A stretch of DNA of 64,000 nucleotides from Bifidobacterium merycicum DSM 6492 (GTDB taxonomy: Bacteria; Actinomycetota; Actinomycetes; Actinomycetales; Bifidobacteriaceae), in the NCBI RefSeq assembly GCF_900129045.1, contig NZ_FQTX01000001.1:558001-622000 (forward strand), given 5' to 3'. Made by a program: the position numbers and the translations under genes. This document shows positions 57,116 through 64,000 of this stretch, in pieces (positions within the stretch are counted from its first letter, which is position 1; the number at the start of each line of letters is the position of its first letter). A model generated the notes under the pieces. That model did no database searches. It worked only from the letters and a program-made list of their open reading frames with translations, and had not been told where the DNA came from.

Positions 57116-57190
57116 CCGCGCACAGGGAAGCGCACAAGCAAGGAACCATACGTGAAGCGCGGGAAACGCGCAGAAAAAAGGAGGACGGCA

Positions 57191-58234
57191 ATGAACGAAC
57201 CCATTGTCCTGGGCATCGAATCCACCTGCGACGAAACGGCCGCCGCCGTCGTGAGGGGGCGTACGCTGCTGTCCAACGTGGTCGCGTCCTCCATGCAGGA
57301 GCATGCCCGATACGGGGGAGTGATCCCCGAAATCGCGTCACGCGCCCATGCGGAGGCTTTCGTCCCATGCGTGAGCAAGGCGCTGGCGGACGCGAACATG
57401 ACCCTGTCCGATGTGGATGCGATCGCCGTATCCGCGGGCCCGGGTCTTGCCGGCTGTCTCGCCGTGGGCGTCTCCGGAGCCAAGGCGCTGGCCTGGGCGA
57501 GCGGCAAACCGCTGTACGGCATCAACCATGTGATCGGGCATATCGCCGTGACGCAGCTGCAATTCGGTCCGGTTCGCGAGAACACCATGGCGTTGATCGT
57601 CTCCGGCGGGCACACGTCGCTGCTGCATGTGACCGACATCGCACGCAAGATCGATGTGGTCGGCACCACGCTGGATGACGCCGCGGGCGAATGCTTCGAC
57701 AAGGTGGCGCGACTGCTCGGCTTCCCATATCCGGGAGGACCGCACATCGATCGTCATGCGCGCAACGGCAATCCGAAGGCCATCAAGGTGCCCCAGGGGC
57801 TCACGCAGGGTCAGGCGGGTGCCAGGCACCCGTACGATTTCAGTTTCTCCGGCGTGAAAACCGCCGTGGCGCGTTGGGTGGAAGGCCAGCAGGAGCTGAG
57901 CAACGAGATCCCCGTGGACGACGTGTGCGCCTCCCTGGCGGATTCGGTGGCGACCGTGCTGTCGAAGAAAACGATGCGCGGATGCCGCCAGTACGATTCC
58001 GATACGTTGATCGTGGGCGGCGGTTTCTCCGCCAACTCGCAGCTGCGCGCCAAGCTCGTCGAATACGGCAGGAGCAACGGCGTGGACGTGCGTATCCCAG
58101 AGATCAAGCTCTGCACGGATAACGGCGCGATGGTCGCCGTGCTCGGCGCGAATCTTGTGGAGGCCGGGGTCGCCCCAAGCGCACCTGATTTCTCCATCGA
58201 TTCCGCCATGCCGTTGACGACGATTTCCTTGTAA
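57191..58234 (+). CDS. tsaD: tRNA threonylcarbamoyladenosine transferase TsaD
   Basis: A 347-residue Kae1-type enzyme that places the threonylcarbamoyl group on A37 of tRNA. VLGIESTCDETAAAVV opens it; INHVIGHIAV gives metal-binding His113 and His117; ALIVSGGHTSLLHV, DDAAGECFDKVARLLGFPYPGGP, FSFSGVKTAV and GGGFSANSQLRAKL follow. The ATG at 57191 sits seven bases after a perfect AGGAGG; an upstream in-frame start is rejected. Confidence 0.97.
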   Translation: MNEPIVLGIESTCDETAAAVVRGRTLLSNVVASSMQEHARYGGVIPEIASRAHAEAFVPCVSKALADANMTLSDVDAIAVSAGPGLAGCLAVGVSGAKALAWASGKPLYGINHVIGHIAVTQLQFGPVRENTMALIVSGGHTSLLHVTDIARKIDVVGTTLDDAAGECFDKVARLLGFPYPGGPHIDRHARNGNPKAIKVPQGLTQGQAGARHPYDFSFSGVKTAVARWVEGQQELSNEIPVDDVCASLADSVATVLSKKTMRGCRQYDSDTLIVGGGFSANSQLRAKLVEYGRSNGVDVRIPEIKLCTDNGAMVAVLGANLVEAGVAPSAPDFSIDSAMPLTTISL

Positions 58235-58275
58235 ACCCTTGCAACACAATGGGACACGCCGTAAGTGAAATCGAC

Positions 58276-58303
58276 TTGCGTTCGTTCCCATTGTGTGTAT
58301 TAT
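58276..58303 (+). promoter_or_regulatory. Candidate sigma-70 promoter of the tRNA-Asn genes
   Basis: TTGCGT (58276-58281) is spaced 16 bases from TATTAT (58298-58303), 39 bases before the first tRNA. The A/T-rich pocket stands out in this GC-rich region. Confidence 0.45.
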
Positions 58304-58341
58304 ATGTGTCTTGTGCGCAAGGGAAACCTTGCAGGCTACAT

Positions 58342-58414
58342 TCCCGCGTAGCTCAGTTGGCAGAGCGTCTGACTGTTAATCAGAATGTCGCTGGTTCAAG
58401 CCCAGCCGCGGGAG
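58342..58414 (+). tRNA. tRNA-Asn (GUU), copy 1
   Basis: The acceptor arms TCCCGCG and CGCGGGA pair fully. GTAGCTCAGTTGGCAGAGC is the D arm, CTGTTAA the anticodon loop with GTT, and GGTTCAAGCC the T arm. Length is 73 nt without encoded CCA. Confidence 0.97.
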
Positions 58415-58460
58415 CTCGGAATGGTTTTCCGCAGGAAAGTCGTTCGAAACAATTGAACAT

Positions 58461-58533
58461 TCCCGCGTAGCTCAGTTGGCAGAGCGTCTGACTGTTAATC
58501 AGAATGTCGCTGGTTCAAGCCCAGCCGCGGGAG
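58461..58533 (+). tRNA. tRNA-Asn (GUU), copy 2
   Basis: Identical in all 73 bases to copy 1, 46 bases downstream. The two are almost certainly one transcript ended by the hairpin at 58542. Confidence 0.97.
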
Positions 58534-58541
58534 CCCATCGG

Positions 58542-58572
58542 AGGCCGTCGGCGTTACGCCGGCGGCCTTTTT
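58542..58572 (+). terminator. Rho-independent terminator of the tRNA-Asn pair
   Basis: AGGCCGTCGGCG pairs with CGCCGGCGGCCT (one wobble) around a three-base loop and is followed by five T. Confidence 0.92.
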
Positions 58573-58604
58573 GTTTTCCATGATGACGTTCCGGCTGCTG
58601 CATT

Positions 58605-58745
58605 CTACTGGCGTCCGCCCATGATGCGGATGATCTGCTTGATGACGGCGAACGGGAACATGATGACGAAGCCGATCAGCCAGAGCAGGCCGCGCACGGC
58701 GCAGATGATGACGGCGGTCAGGATGGAACCGAGCAAAAACCACAT
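58605..58745 (-). CDS. Very small membrane protein (46 residues)
   Basis: A single hydrophobic stretch covers most of the protein (WFLLGSILTAVIICAVRGLL, then GFVIMFPFAVIKQIIRIMGG), broken by one Arg, with a basic end. AAGAGG lies six bases before the ATG at 58745. The frame is open further upstream but the extension is poor in hydrophobic residues. No family recognised; possibly a stress-related small membrane protein. Confidence 0.6.
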   Translation of the reverse strand: MWFLLGSILTAVIICAVRGLLWLIGFVIMFPFAVIKQIIRIMGGRQ

Positions 58746-58996
58746 GGTATGCCTCTTTCGTATGGCGCTTCTTCTTCGTTGTCTTACGTCCCCGTTTGCG
58801 GGGGACTTGCTTACATAGGTATTCACCGGACAAAACGGGTTCGGTGTGTCCTGCAAGCGTCACCTGTCGTTCTTAAGTAGACATATTGATGACAAGTGTA
58901 TAATTAATGCTGCGTGATGATGCGTACGATTCGATCCATGAAGGGGGAACGGTCGCAATCATCATTGATATTGCCCGTTACGGTTCTCGGGAGGTG

Positions 58997-59239
58997 ATGT
59001 CGTTGGTGGCGGCATTGAAAAGGGGCTGGGTCATCATGTATGCAGTGGGTACCGCGGTAGCATACGCGGTTGCTGTGTACTTCTGTATGGACGTTCGGTT
59101 CCTATTCAGTTGGAAGGGCATATCCATCGTCGTGTTCTTCACCTTGGTCTCGACATTCGTAACGGCCTGGTTGTCGCGTGTCGATCATCCGGATATCGGC
59201 GAGGAAACGGAGGATGATGATTCGAATATCACACCATGA
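58997..59239 (+). CDS. Small two-helix membrane protein (80 residues)
   Basis: Two hydrophobic helices (WVIMYAVGTAVAYAVAVYFC and ISIVVFFTLVSTFVTAWL) are followed by an acidic tail (EETEDDDSN). GGGAGG is close before the ATG at 58997, which is preferred to the ATG at 58907. A TATAAT-like element at 58899-58904 may be its promoter. Codon use is less GC-biased than its neighbours. Function unknown. Confidence 0.6.
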   Translation: MSLVAALKRGWVIMYAVGTAVAYAVAVYFCMDVRFLFSWKGISIVVFFTLVSTFVTAWLSRVDHPDIGEETEDDDSNITP

Positions 59240-59273
59240 TGATTCCCGTCTTCTGATTTTCGCATAAGGTCAA

Positions 59274-59310
59274 TGTGAGTGGCGCCGTCATAACGATGGA
59301 GCCACTCACA
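59274..59310 (+). terminator. Hairpin after the small membrane protein gene
   Basis: TGTGAGTGGC (59274-59283) pairs with GCCACTCACA (59301-59310) around a 17-base loop. No T run. It lies in the thrS leader, which otherwise shows no T-box signature that I can recognise. Confidence 0.55.
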
Positions 59311-59450
59311 TATGGTGCGATCGCGCGCCTTCGCGATCCGCGTACGACACCGTTTGCATTTGTCGCGCCGAATGCCTATCGTGGCTGCTGTTGATACCCA
59401 GTCCAGGCCTGCACATTGGTACCGCGGGCCCCGATAGCAAAGGACACATC

Positions 59451-61484
59451 ATGGCGCAAAGCTCCATCTCCATCACAGTCAACGGCGAAGCGAAGGAGGT
59501 GGAAGCAACCACCACCGGCGTCGAACTGTTCTCCGATGACAAGAACATCATCGCGGTGCGTCTGAACGGCGAACCCCGCGACCTGTACACGCCGCTCTCC
59601 GACGGCGACGTCGTCGAAGGCATCGCCCTCGACTCCGAGGACGGCATCGCGATCATGCGTCACTCGGCCACCCATGTCATGGCCCAGGCCGTGCAGGAGA
59701 TCTACCCCGACGCCAAGCTCGGCGTCGGCCCCGTGATCAAGGACGGCTTCTACTACGATTTCGATGTCGAACAGCCGTTCACCCCCGAGGATCTGAAGAA
59801 CATCGAGAAGCGCATGCAGCGCATCATCAAGTCCTCCCAGTCCTTCCGCCGCCGTGTGGTGACCGAGGAGGAGGCCCTGGCCGAGGAAGCCGATCAGCCG
59901 TACAAGATCGAGCTCATCAAGGACAAGGAAGCGCATCTCGATCCGGCCGCCGCAACCGAGATCAGCGAGAAGGAACTGAGCTTCTACGACAACGTCGACC
60001 GTGATGGCAACGTGGTGTGGAAGGATCTGTGCCGCGGACCGCACCTGCCGAACACCCGTTACATCAAGGCCTTCAAGATCGAGCGTTCCGCCGCCGCCTA
60101 CTGGCGTGGCAGCGAATCCAACCCGATGCTGCAGCGCATCTACGGTGCGGCGTTCGCCACCAAGGAGGATCTCAAGGCCTACCAGACCCGTCTTGAGGAG
60201 GCCGCCAAGCGCGATCACCGCAAGCTCGGCGCCGAGATGGACCTGTTCTCCTTCCCGGATGAGATCGGCCCCGGTCTGGCCGTGTTCCACCCGAAGGGCG
60301 CTGCCGTCATCAACGCCATGGAGGACTACTCCCGCGAGATGCACCGCAAGCATCACTACAGCTTCGTCCAGACCCCGCACATCACCAAGGGCGGTCTGTA
60401 CGAGACCTCCGGCCACCTGCACTGGTACAAGGACAGCATGTACCCGCCGATGCGTCTGGACGAGGAGAAGGACGAGAACGGCAATGTGACCAAGCAGGGC
60501 TTCGACTACTACCTGAAGCCGATGAACTGCCCGATGCACAACCTGATCTTCAAGTCCCGCCAGCGTTCCTACCGCGAGCTGCCGCTGCGCCTGTTCGAGT
60601 TCGGTACCGTCTACCGTTACGAGAAGTCCGGTGAGGTGCACGGTCTGACCCGTGTGCGCGGCCTGACCCAGGACGATTCCCACATCTACTGCACCCGTGA
60701 GCAGATGAAGGATGAGCTGAAGAACCTGCTGAACTTCGTACTCGGCCTGCTCAAGGACTTCGGTCTGGACGACTTCTACCTGGAGCTCTCCACCAAGGAT
60801 CCGCACAAGTACGTCGGCTCCGACGAGATCTGGGAGGAAGCCACCAACACACTGGCTGAAGTCGCCAAGGAATCCGGTCTGGAACTGGTCGACGATCCGT
60901 GCGGCGCCGCATTCTACGGCCCGAAGATCTCCGTCCAGGCCCGCGACGCCATCGGCCGCACCTGGCAGGTCTCCACCATCCAGCTCGACTTCAACCTGCC
61001 TGAGCGCTTCCAGCTCGAATATATCGCCGCCGACGGCACCCATCAGCGTCCGGTGATGATCCACCGCGCCCTGTTCGGTTCCATCGAGCGCTTCTTCGCC
61101 GTGCTGCTCGAACACTACGCTGGCGCCTTCCCGGCATGGCTCGCCCCGGTCCAGGTGCTCGGCGTCCCCGTCGCCGACGAGTTCGCCCCGCACCTGCAGA
61201 AGTTCATCGCCAGCTTGGAAGAGGAGACCGTCCGCTGCGAGATTGATCTGTCCGATGATCGTTTCGGCAAGAAGATCCGCAACGCCTCCAAGTCCAAGGC
61301 GCCGTTCATCCTCATCGTCGGCGAGGAGGACATGAACAACAACGCGGTGAGCTTCCGCTTCCGCGACGGCAGCCAGCTCAACGGCGTTCCGGTCGATGAG
61401 GCCAAGGCCGACATCATGAAGGTCATCAAGAAGCGTGTTCAGGTGAACACCGTCGATGATTTCAAGGCGGCCATCGCCGACTGA
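59451..61484 (+). CDS. thrS: Threonyl-tRNA synthetase
   Basis: A 677-residue class-II synthetase. The N-terminal TGS domain (residues 5-70) and the editing domain ([18 protein letters not shown] with its HxxxH) are followed by catalytic motifs: motif 2 in [28 protein letters not shown] and motif 3 in [15 protein letters not shown]. The C-terminal anticodon domain is present ([17 protein letters not shown]). The ATG at 59451 follows AAAGGA. Confidence 0.98.
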   Translation: MAQSSISITVNGEAKEVEATTTGVELFSDDKNIIAVRLNGEPRDLYTPLSDGDVVEGIALDSEDGIAIMRHSATHVMAQAVQEIYPDAKLGVGPVIKDGFYYDFDVEQPFTPEDLKNIEKRMQRIIKSSQSFRRRVVTEEEALAEEADQPYKIELIKDKEAHLDPAAATEISEKELSFYDNVDRDGNVVWKDLCRGPHLPNTRYIKAFKIERSAAAYWRGSESNPMLQRIYGAAFATKEDLKAYQTRLEEAAKRDHRKLGAEMDLFSFPDEIGPGLAVFHPKGAAVINAMEDYSREMHRKHHYSFVQTPHITKGGLYETSGHLHWYKDSMYPPMRLDEEKDENGNVTKQGFDYYLKPMNCPMHNLIFKSRQRSYRELPLRLFEFGTVYRYEKSGEVHGLTRVRGLTQDDSHIYCTREQMKDELKNLLNFVLGLLKDFGLDDFYLELSTKDPHKYVGSDEIWEEATNTLAEVAKESGLELVDDPCGAAFYGPKISVQARDAIGRTWQVSTIQLDFNLPERFQLEYIAADGTHQRPVMIHRALFGSIERFFAVLLEHYAGAFPAWLAPVQVLGVPVADEFAPHLQKFIASLEEETVRCEIDLSDDRFGKKIRNASKSKAPFILIVGEEDMNNNAVSFRFRDGSQLNGVPVDEAKADIMKVIKKRVQVNTVDDFKAAIAD

Positions 61485-61490
61485 AATCCC

Positions 61491-61524
61491 ATGGCGCTAA
61501 GCGGCAATGTCTGCTTAGCGCCAT
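61491..61524 (+). terminator. Rho-independent terminator after thrS
   Basis: ATGGCGCTAAGC (61491-61502) pairs perfectly with GCTTAGCGCCAT (61513-61524); a T-rich tract follows at 61530. Confidence 0.85.
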
Positions 61525-61569
61525 ACAATCTTTTCGTTTGTCAGTAATCGTTTATTTGCGAGGAGCATT

Positions 61570-62325
61570 ATGTCCGGTCATTCCAAGTGGGCGACCACCA
61601 AGCACAAGAAGGCTGCCATCGACGCAAAGCGTGGCAAGCTGTTCGCCAAGCTCATCAAGAACATCGAAATCGCGGCCCGTCAGGGCGGTGGCGACCCCGA
61701 CGGCAACCCGTCGCTGTACGACGCCATCTACAAGGCCAAGAAAGCCTCCATGCCGGCCGATAACATCAAGCGCGCCGTCAAGCGCGGCTCCGGTGAGGAA
61801 GCCGGCGGCGCCAACTACGAGGACATCGTGTACGAAGGCTACGCACCCGCAGGCGTCGGCCTCATCATCGAATGCCTGACCGATAACCGCAACCGTGCCG
61901 CCGCCGAAGTGCGCTCCACCCTGACCAAGGGCAACGGCTCCCTGGCCACCAGCGGTTCCGTGTCCTTCAACTTCGAGCGTAAGGGCCAGATCGTGGTTCC
62001 CGCCGAGGGCGTGAACTTCGATGACCTGTTCGAGAAGGCCGCCGAAGCCGGCGCCGAAGACGTGACCGAGGACGGCGAGGTCTTCACCGTCATCACCGGT
62101 CCGTCCGACCTGACCGAGGTGCGCAAGGCCCTGCAGGACGCCGGTTTCGACTACGATTCCGCCGATCTGGTCATGGCTCCGAAGAACGAGGTCGAGCTGA
62201 GCCTCGAGGATGCCCAGAAGGTGTCCAAGCTCATCGACAACCTCGACGATCTGGACGATGTGCAGAACATCTACTCCAACTGGACCGCCTCCGATGAGGT
62301 CATGGCCCAGCTGGACGAGGAGTAA
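61570..62325 (+). CDS. yebC: YebC/PmpR family regulatory protein
   Basis: A 251-residue three-domain protein starting [21 protein letters not shown], the family hallmark. [34 protein letters not shown] and [22 protein letters not shown] follow. Long YebC members have been linked both to transcription and to relief of ribosome stalling. It lies six bases from ruvC, the conserved neighbour. GAGGAG precedes the start. Confidence 0.96.
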   Translation: MSGHSKWATTKHKKAAIDAKRGKLFAKLIKNIEIAARQGGGDPDGNPSLYDAIYKAKKASMPADNIKRAVKRGSGEEAGGANYEDIVYEGYAPAGVGLIIECLTDNRNRAAAEVRSTLTKGNGSLATSGSVSFNFERKGQIVVPAEGVNFDDLFEKAAEAGAEDVTEDGEVFTVITGPSDLTEVRKALQDAGFDYDSADLVMAPKNEVELSLEDAQKVSKLIDNLDDLDDVQNIYSNWTASDEVMAQLDEE

Positions 62326-62331
62326 TCCTCG

Positions 62332-62913
62332 ATGATCATTCTCGGCGTCGACCCCGGGCTCACGCGCTGCGGGGTCGGCGTTATTGAAGCCGGCGCCTAT
62401 CGCCGGCTTTCGTTTATTCATGTGGATGTGGTGCGTTCCGCACCGGATGTATCCCAGGATCTGCGCTTGCTCGCCATCTACAACGGGCTCGTCGAGAAGA
62501 TCGAACGGTTCGCGCCGGATGTCGTGTCCATCGAACGCGTGTTCGCGCAATCGAACCACAATACCGTGCTCGGCACCGCGCAGGCGGCGGGGCTGGCCAT
62601 GCTCGCCGCCGCGCAGCGCGGCATTCCGGTGGCGCTGCATACGCCTACCGAGGCGAAGCTCGCCATCACCGGCGACGGTAGGGCACAGAAGATCCAGGTC
62701 GAGCGTATGGTCACCCGTATCCTGAACCTAAGCGCCATGCCGACACCGGCCGACGCCGCCGACGCCTTGGCTTTGGCGATTTGCCACGCTTTGCATCCGG
62801 CGGGCGCATTGCAGGGAGGGGAGCGCGAACAGCATCTCACCCCGGCTCAGCGGCAATGGGCCCAAGCCGCGCAGAAAACACGCCGTCGTTCCTCCACGGA
62901 TAGGGGAATGTGA
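62332..62913 (+). CDS. ruvC: Holliday junction resolvase RuvC
   Basis: A 193-residue nuclease that cuts Holliday junctions. [16 protein letters not shown] gives the first active-site Asp, [23 protein letters not shown] the Glu, and the late [12 protein letters not shown] the final acidic pair. A basic tail beyond residue 160 is longer than in E. coli. The start follows GAGGAG inside the end of yebC. Confidence 0.96.
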   Translation: MIILGVDPGLTRCGVGVIEAGAYRRLSFIHVDVVRSAPDVSQDLRLLAIYNGLVEKIERFAPDVVSIERVFAQSNHNTVLGTAQAAGLAMLAAAQRGIPVALHTPTEAKLAITGDGRAQKIQVERMVTRILNLSAMPTPADAADALALAICHALHPAGALQGGEREQHLTPAQRQWAQAAQKTRRRSSTDRGM

Positions 62914-62952
62914 CGGTTGGTGCTGCGCATCATGCCGAACTCGTGTAAACTG

Positions 62953-62968
62953 TCGAACAGCTGTTCGA
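62953..62968. promoter_or_regulatory. LexA box (SOS operator) before ruvA
   Basis: TCGAACAGCTGTTCGA is a perfect 16-bp palindrome that contains CGAAC-N4-GTTCG, the Bacillus/actinobacterial LexA site. It ends 13 bases before the ruvA start. It implies damage-inducible expression of ruvAB, separate from yebC-ruvC. Confidence 0.88.
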
Positions 62969-62981
62969 ATAGGGAGGCGTG

Positions 62982-63599
62982 ATGATCGGTTCATTACGGG
63001 GAACCGTCGAAGTGGTCGATACCACGCAGGCGGTGATCGAGGTCGGCTCGGTCGGTTACGAGGTCCGCATGCCATCGGCGGATCTGTCCCGTCTGCACAC
63101 TGGGCAGGAAACGCATGTGTGGACGTATCTGAATGTTTCGCAGGATGCCATCACATTGTATGGCTTCCTGGATTCCTCATCGAAGAAGATGTTCCTGCAA
63201 CTCATCAAGGTCAGCGGCGTCGGGCCGAAGGTCGCATTGTCGCTGTTGTCGACGCTGTCTCCCAACGATCTGGCCAAGGCGGTGGCCGACAACGACGCGG
63301 CGGCGCTGGCGAAGGCGCCGGGCATCGGCAAGAAAGGGGCGCAGAAGATCATCCTTGAGCTGAAAAGTTCCATCAAGTTGGAGGATCTGGGGGAGTCGGA
63401 TGCCCGTCCGCAGCAGGTCGCCGATGCCGGTGCCATGCAGGTCGTGGAAGGTTTGATGTCCCTTGGCTGGCATCAGCAGGACGCGCAATACGCGGTGCAG
63501 GCGGCATGTGAATCGAACGGCATCGCGTTGCCGTTGTCGCAGGAGGATGTGCCGCAGGTGCTCAGGCTGGCGTTGACTTCTTTGGATAGAGGACGGTGA
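62982..63599 (+). CDS. ruvA: Holliday junction branch migration protein RuvA
   Basis: A 205-residue protein. The N-terminal OB fold (residues 1-65, IGSLRGTVEVVDTTQAVIEV) is followed by tandem helix-hairpin-helix motifs (LIKVSGVGPKVALSLLSTLS, then LAKAPGIGKKGAQKIILELK) and a C-terminal RuvB-binding domain after an acidic linker. The ATG at 62982 is best spaced from GGGAGG. ruvB starts five bases after its stop. Confidence 0.97.
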   Translation: MIGSLRGTVEVVDTTQAVIEVGSVGYEVRMPSADLSRLHTGQETHVWTYLNVSQDAITLYGFLDSSSKKMFLQLIKVSGVGPKVALSLLSTLSPNDLAKAVADNDAAALAKAPGIGKKGAQKIILELKSSIKLEDLGESDARPQQVADAGAMQVVEGLMSLGWHQQDAQYAVQAACESNGIALPLSQEDVPQVLRLALTSLDRGR

Positions 63600-63603
63600 A
63601 TGA

Positions 63604-64000
63604 ATGGCACAACCATATGAGCGGGTGAACACCGACGCCAACGAGGAATCATTGCGCATGGTTTCCTCACAGCCTATCGGCAATGAACCGGTCAGCGACG
63701 AGGAACTGCGCCCGCATGTCCTGGATGGCTTCATCGGCCAGCCTCAGCTCAAAGCGCAATTGCGCCTGTTCCTCGACGCCGCACGCAAACGCGAAACGCC
63801 TCCGGATCATATCCTGCTTGCCGGCCCTCCGGGCTTAGGCAAAACAACGTTAGCCATGATTGTGGCTAACGAACTTGAGGTTCCGATTCGCATCACCTCC
63901 GGCCCGGCCATCCAGCATGCCGGCGATCTGGCGTCCATTCTCAGCTCGTTGGAACCGGGGGAGGTGCTGTTCGTCGACGAGGTGCATCGTTTGCCACGTG
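63604..64000 (+). CDS. ruvB: Holliday junction helicase RuvB (3' partial, window edge)
   Basis: The first 132 residues are visible. [21 protein letters not shown] is the RuvB N-terminal motif, [20 protein letters not shown] is Walker [21 protein letters not shown] follows, and [12 protein letters not shown] is Walker B. RuvB is the ring ATPase that drives branch migration with RuvA. The gene runs off the right edge. Confidence 0.97.
   Translation, partial: MAQPYERVNTDANEESLRMVSSQPIGNEPVSDEELRPHVLDGFIGQPQLKAQLRLFLDAARKRETPPDHILLAGPPGLGKTTLAMIVANELEVPIRITSGPAIQHAGDLASILSSLEPGEVLFVDEVHRLPR

Noticed and set aside
58342..58533. tRNA-Asn pair considered as an integration site
   Set aside because: Both copies are full length and followed by a terminator, and no integrase or imperfect repeat is nearby.
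59240..59450. T-box leader in front of thrS
   Set aside because: A hairpin is present, but I could not find a T-box core sequence or an antiterminator/terminator pair before the start.

Overview
This 64 kb window is high-GC chromosomal DNA from a gut-type actinobacterium, very probably a Bifidobacterium. The organism call rests on gene content and style read directly from the sequence: a bile salt hydrolase of the bifidobacterial type, a corynebacterial-type GT4 glycogen synthase, a CTC-type L25, a ComEA/ComEC pair with a short ComEC, strong third-position G/C bias and a Bacillus/actinobacterial-type LexA box. No phage, insertion sequence, integrase or CRISPR array was seen. Species cannot be assigned from the sequence alone.

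Layout. 0-6.8 kb: an unrecognised protein cut by the window edge, a MATE exporter with its MerR regulator and a textbook MerR-type promoter, the fused remains of a divergent aldo/keto reductase and cupin pair, a TetR regulator, then a fluoride riboswitch in front of two overlapping crcB genes and a DNA glycosylase. 6.9-13 kb: the most unusual locus, with a PucR regulator facing an operon of a class-III omega-aminotransferase, a cytidylate-kinase-like protein and an 890-residue fusion of an APC amino-acid permease to an iron-dependent alcohol dehydrogenase. 13-17 kb: a trehalose PTS gene that is both frameshifted and stripped of its EIIA active site, beside an apparently intact trehalose-6-phosphate hydrolase. 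17-20 kb: a membrane protein, bile salt hydrolase and a membrane-anchored alpha/beta hydrolase.

20-29 kb: housekeeping genes (L25, IlvE, S20, LepA, HemW), a TRIC-type channel, and a DHA2 drug exporter under a MarR regulator with two operators. 29-36 kb: gltBD for glutamate synthesis and a small membrane protein. 36-47 kb: a SNF2/SWIM helicase, glycogen synthase, a lone ABC ATPase, LeuS and an SstT-like symporter. 47-58 kb: comEA-comEC, then a block of transport and NAD genes (glucose-uptake type transporter, nicotinamidase, a second MATE, a YczE-type protein), then holA and the tsaE-tsaB-rimI-tsaD group for tRNA t6A and ribosomal acetylation. 58-64 kb: two identical tRNA-Asn genes, two tiny membrane proteins, thrS, yebC and ruvC-ruvA-ruvB, cut at the right edge; ruvA follows a perfect LexA box.

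The genes suggest a fermentative commensal that faces bile, drugs and fluoride. The 7-13 kb operon plausibly imports an amino acid, transaminates its omega-amino group and reduces the resulting semialdehyde, regenerating NAD(P)+. Several loci show decay or rearrangement: aldo/keto reductase-cupin, treB, and a YczE gene with no nearby stop. A block around 53.2-56.1 kb has A/C-rich plus-strand composition that ends inside tsaB.
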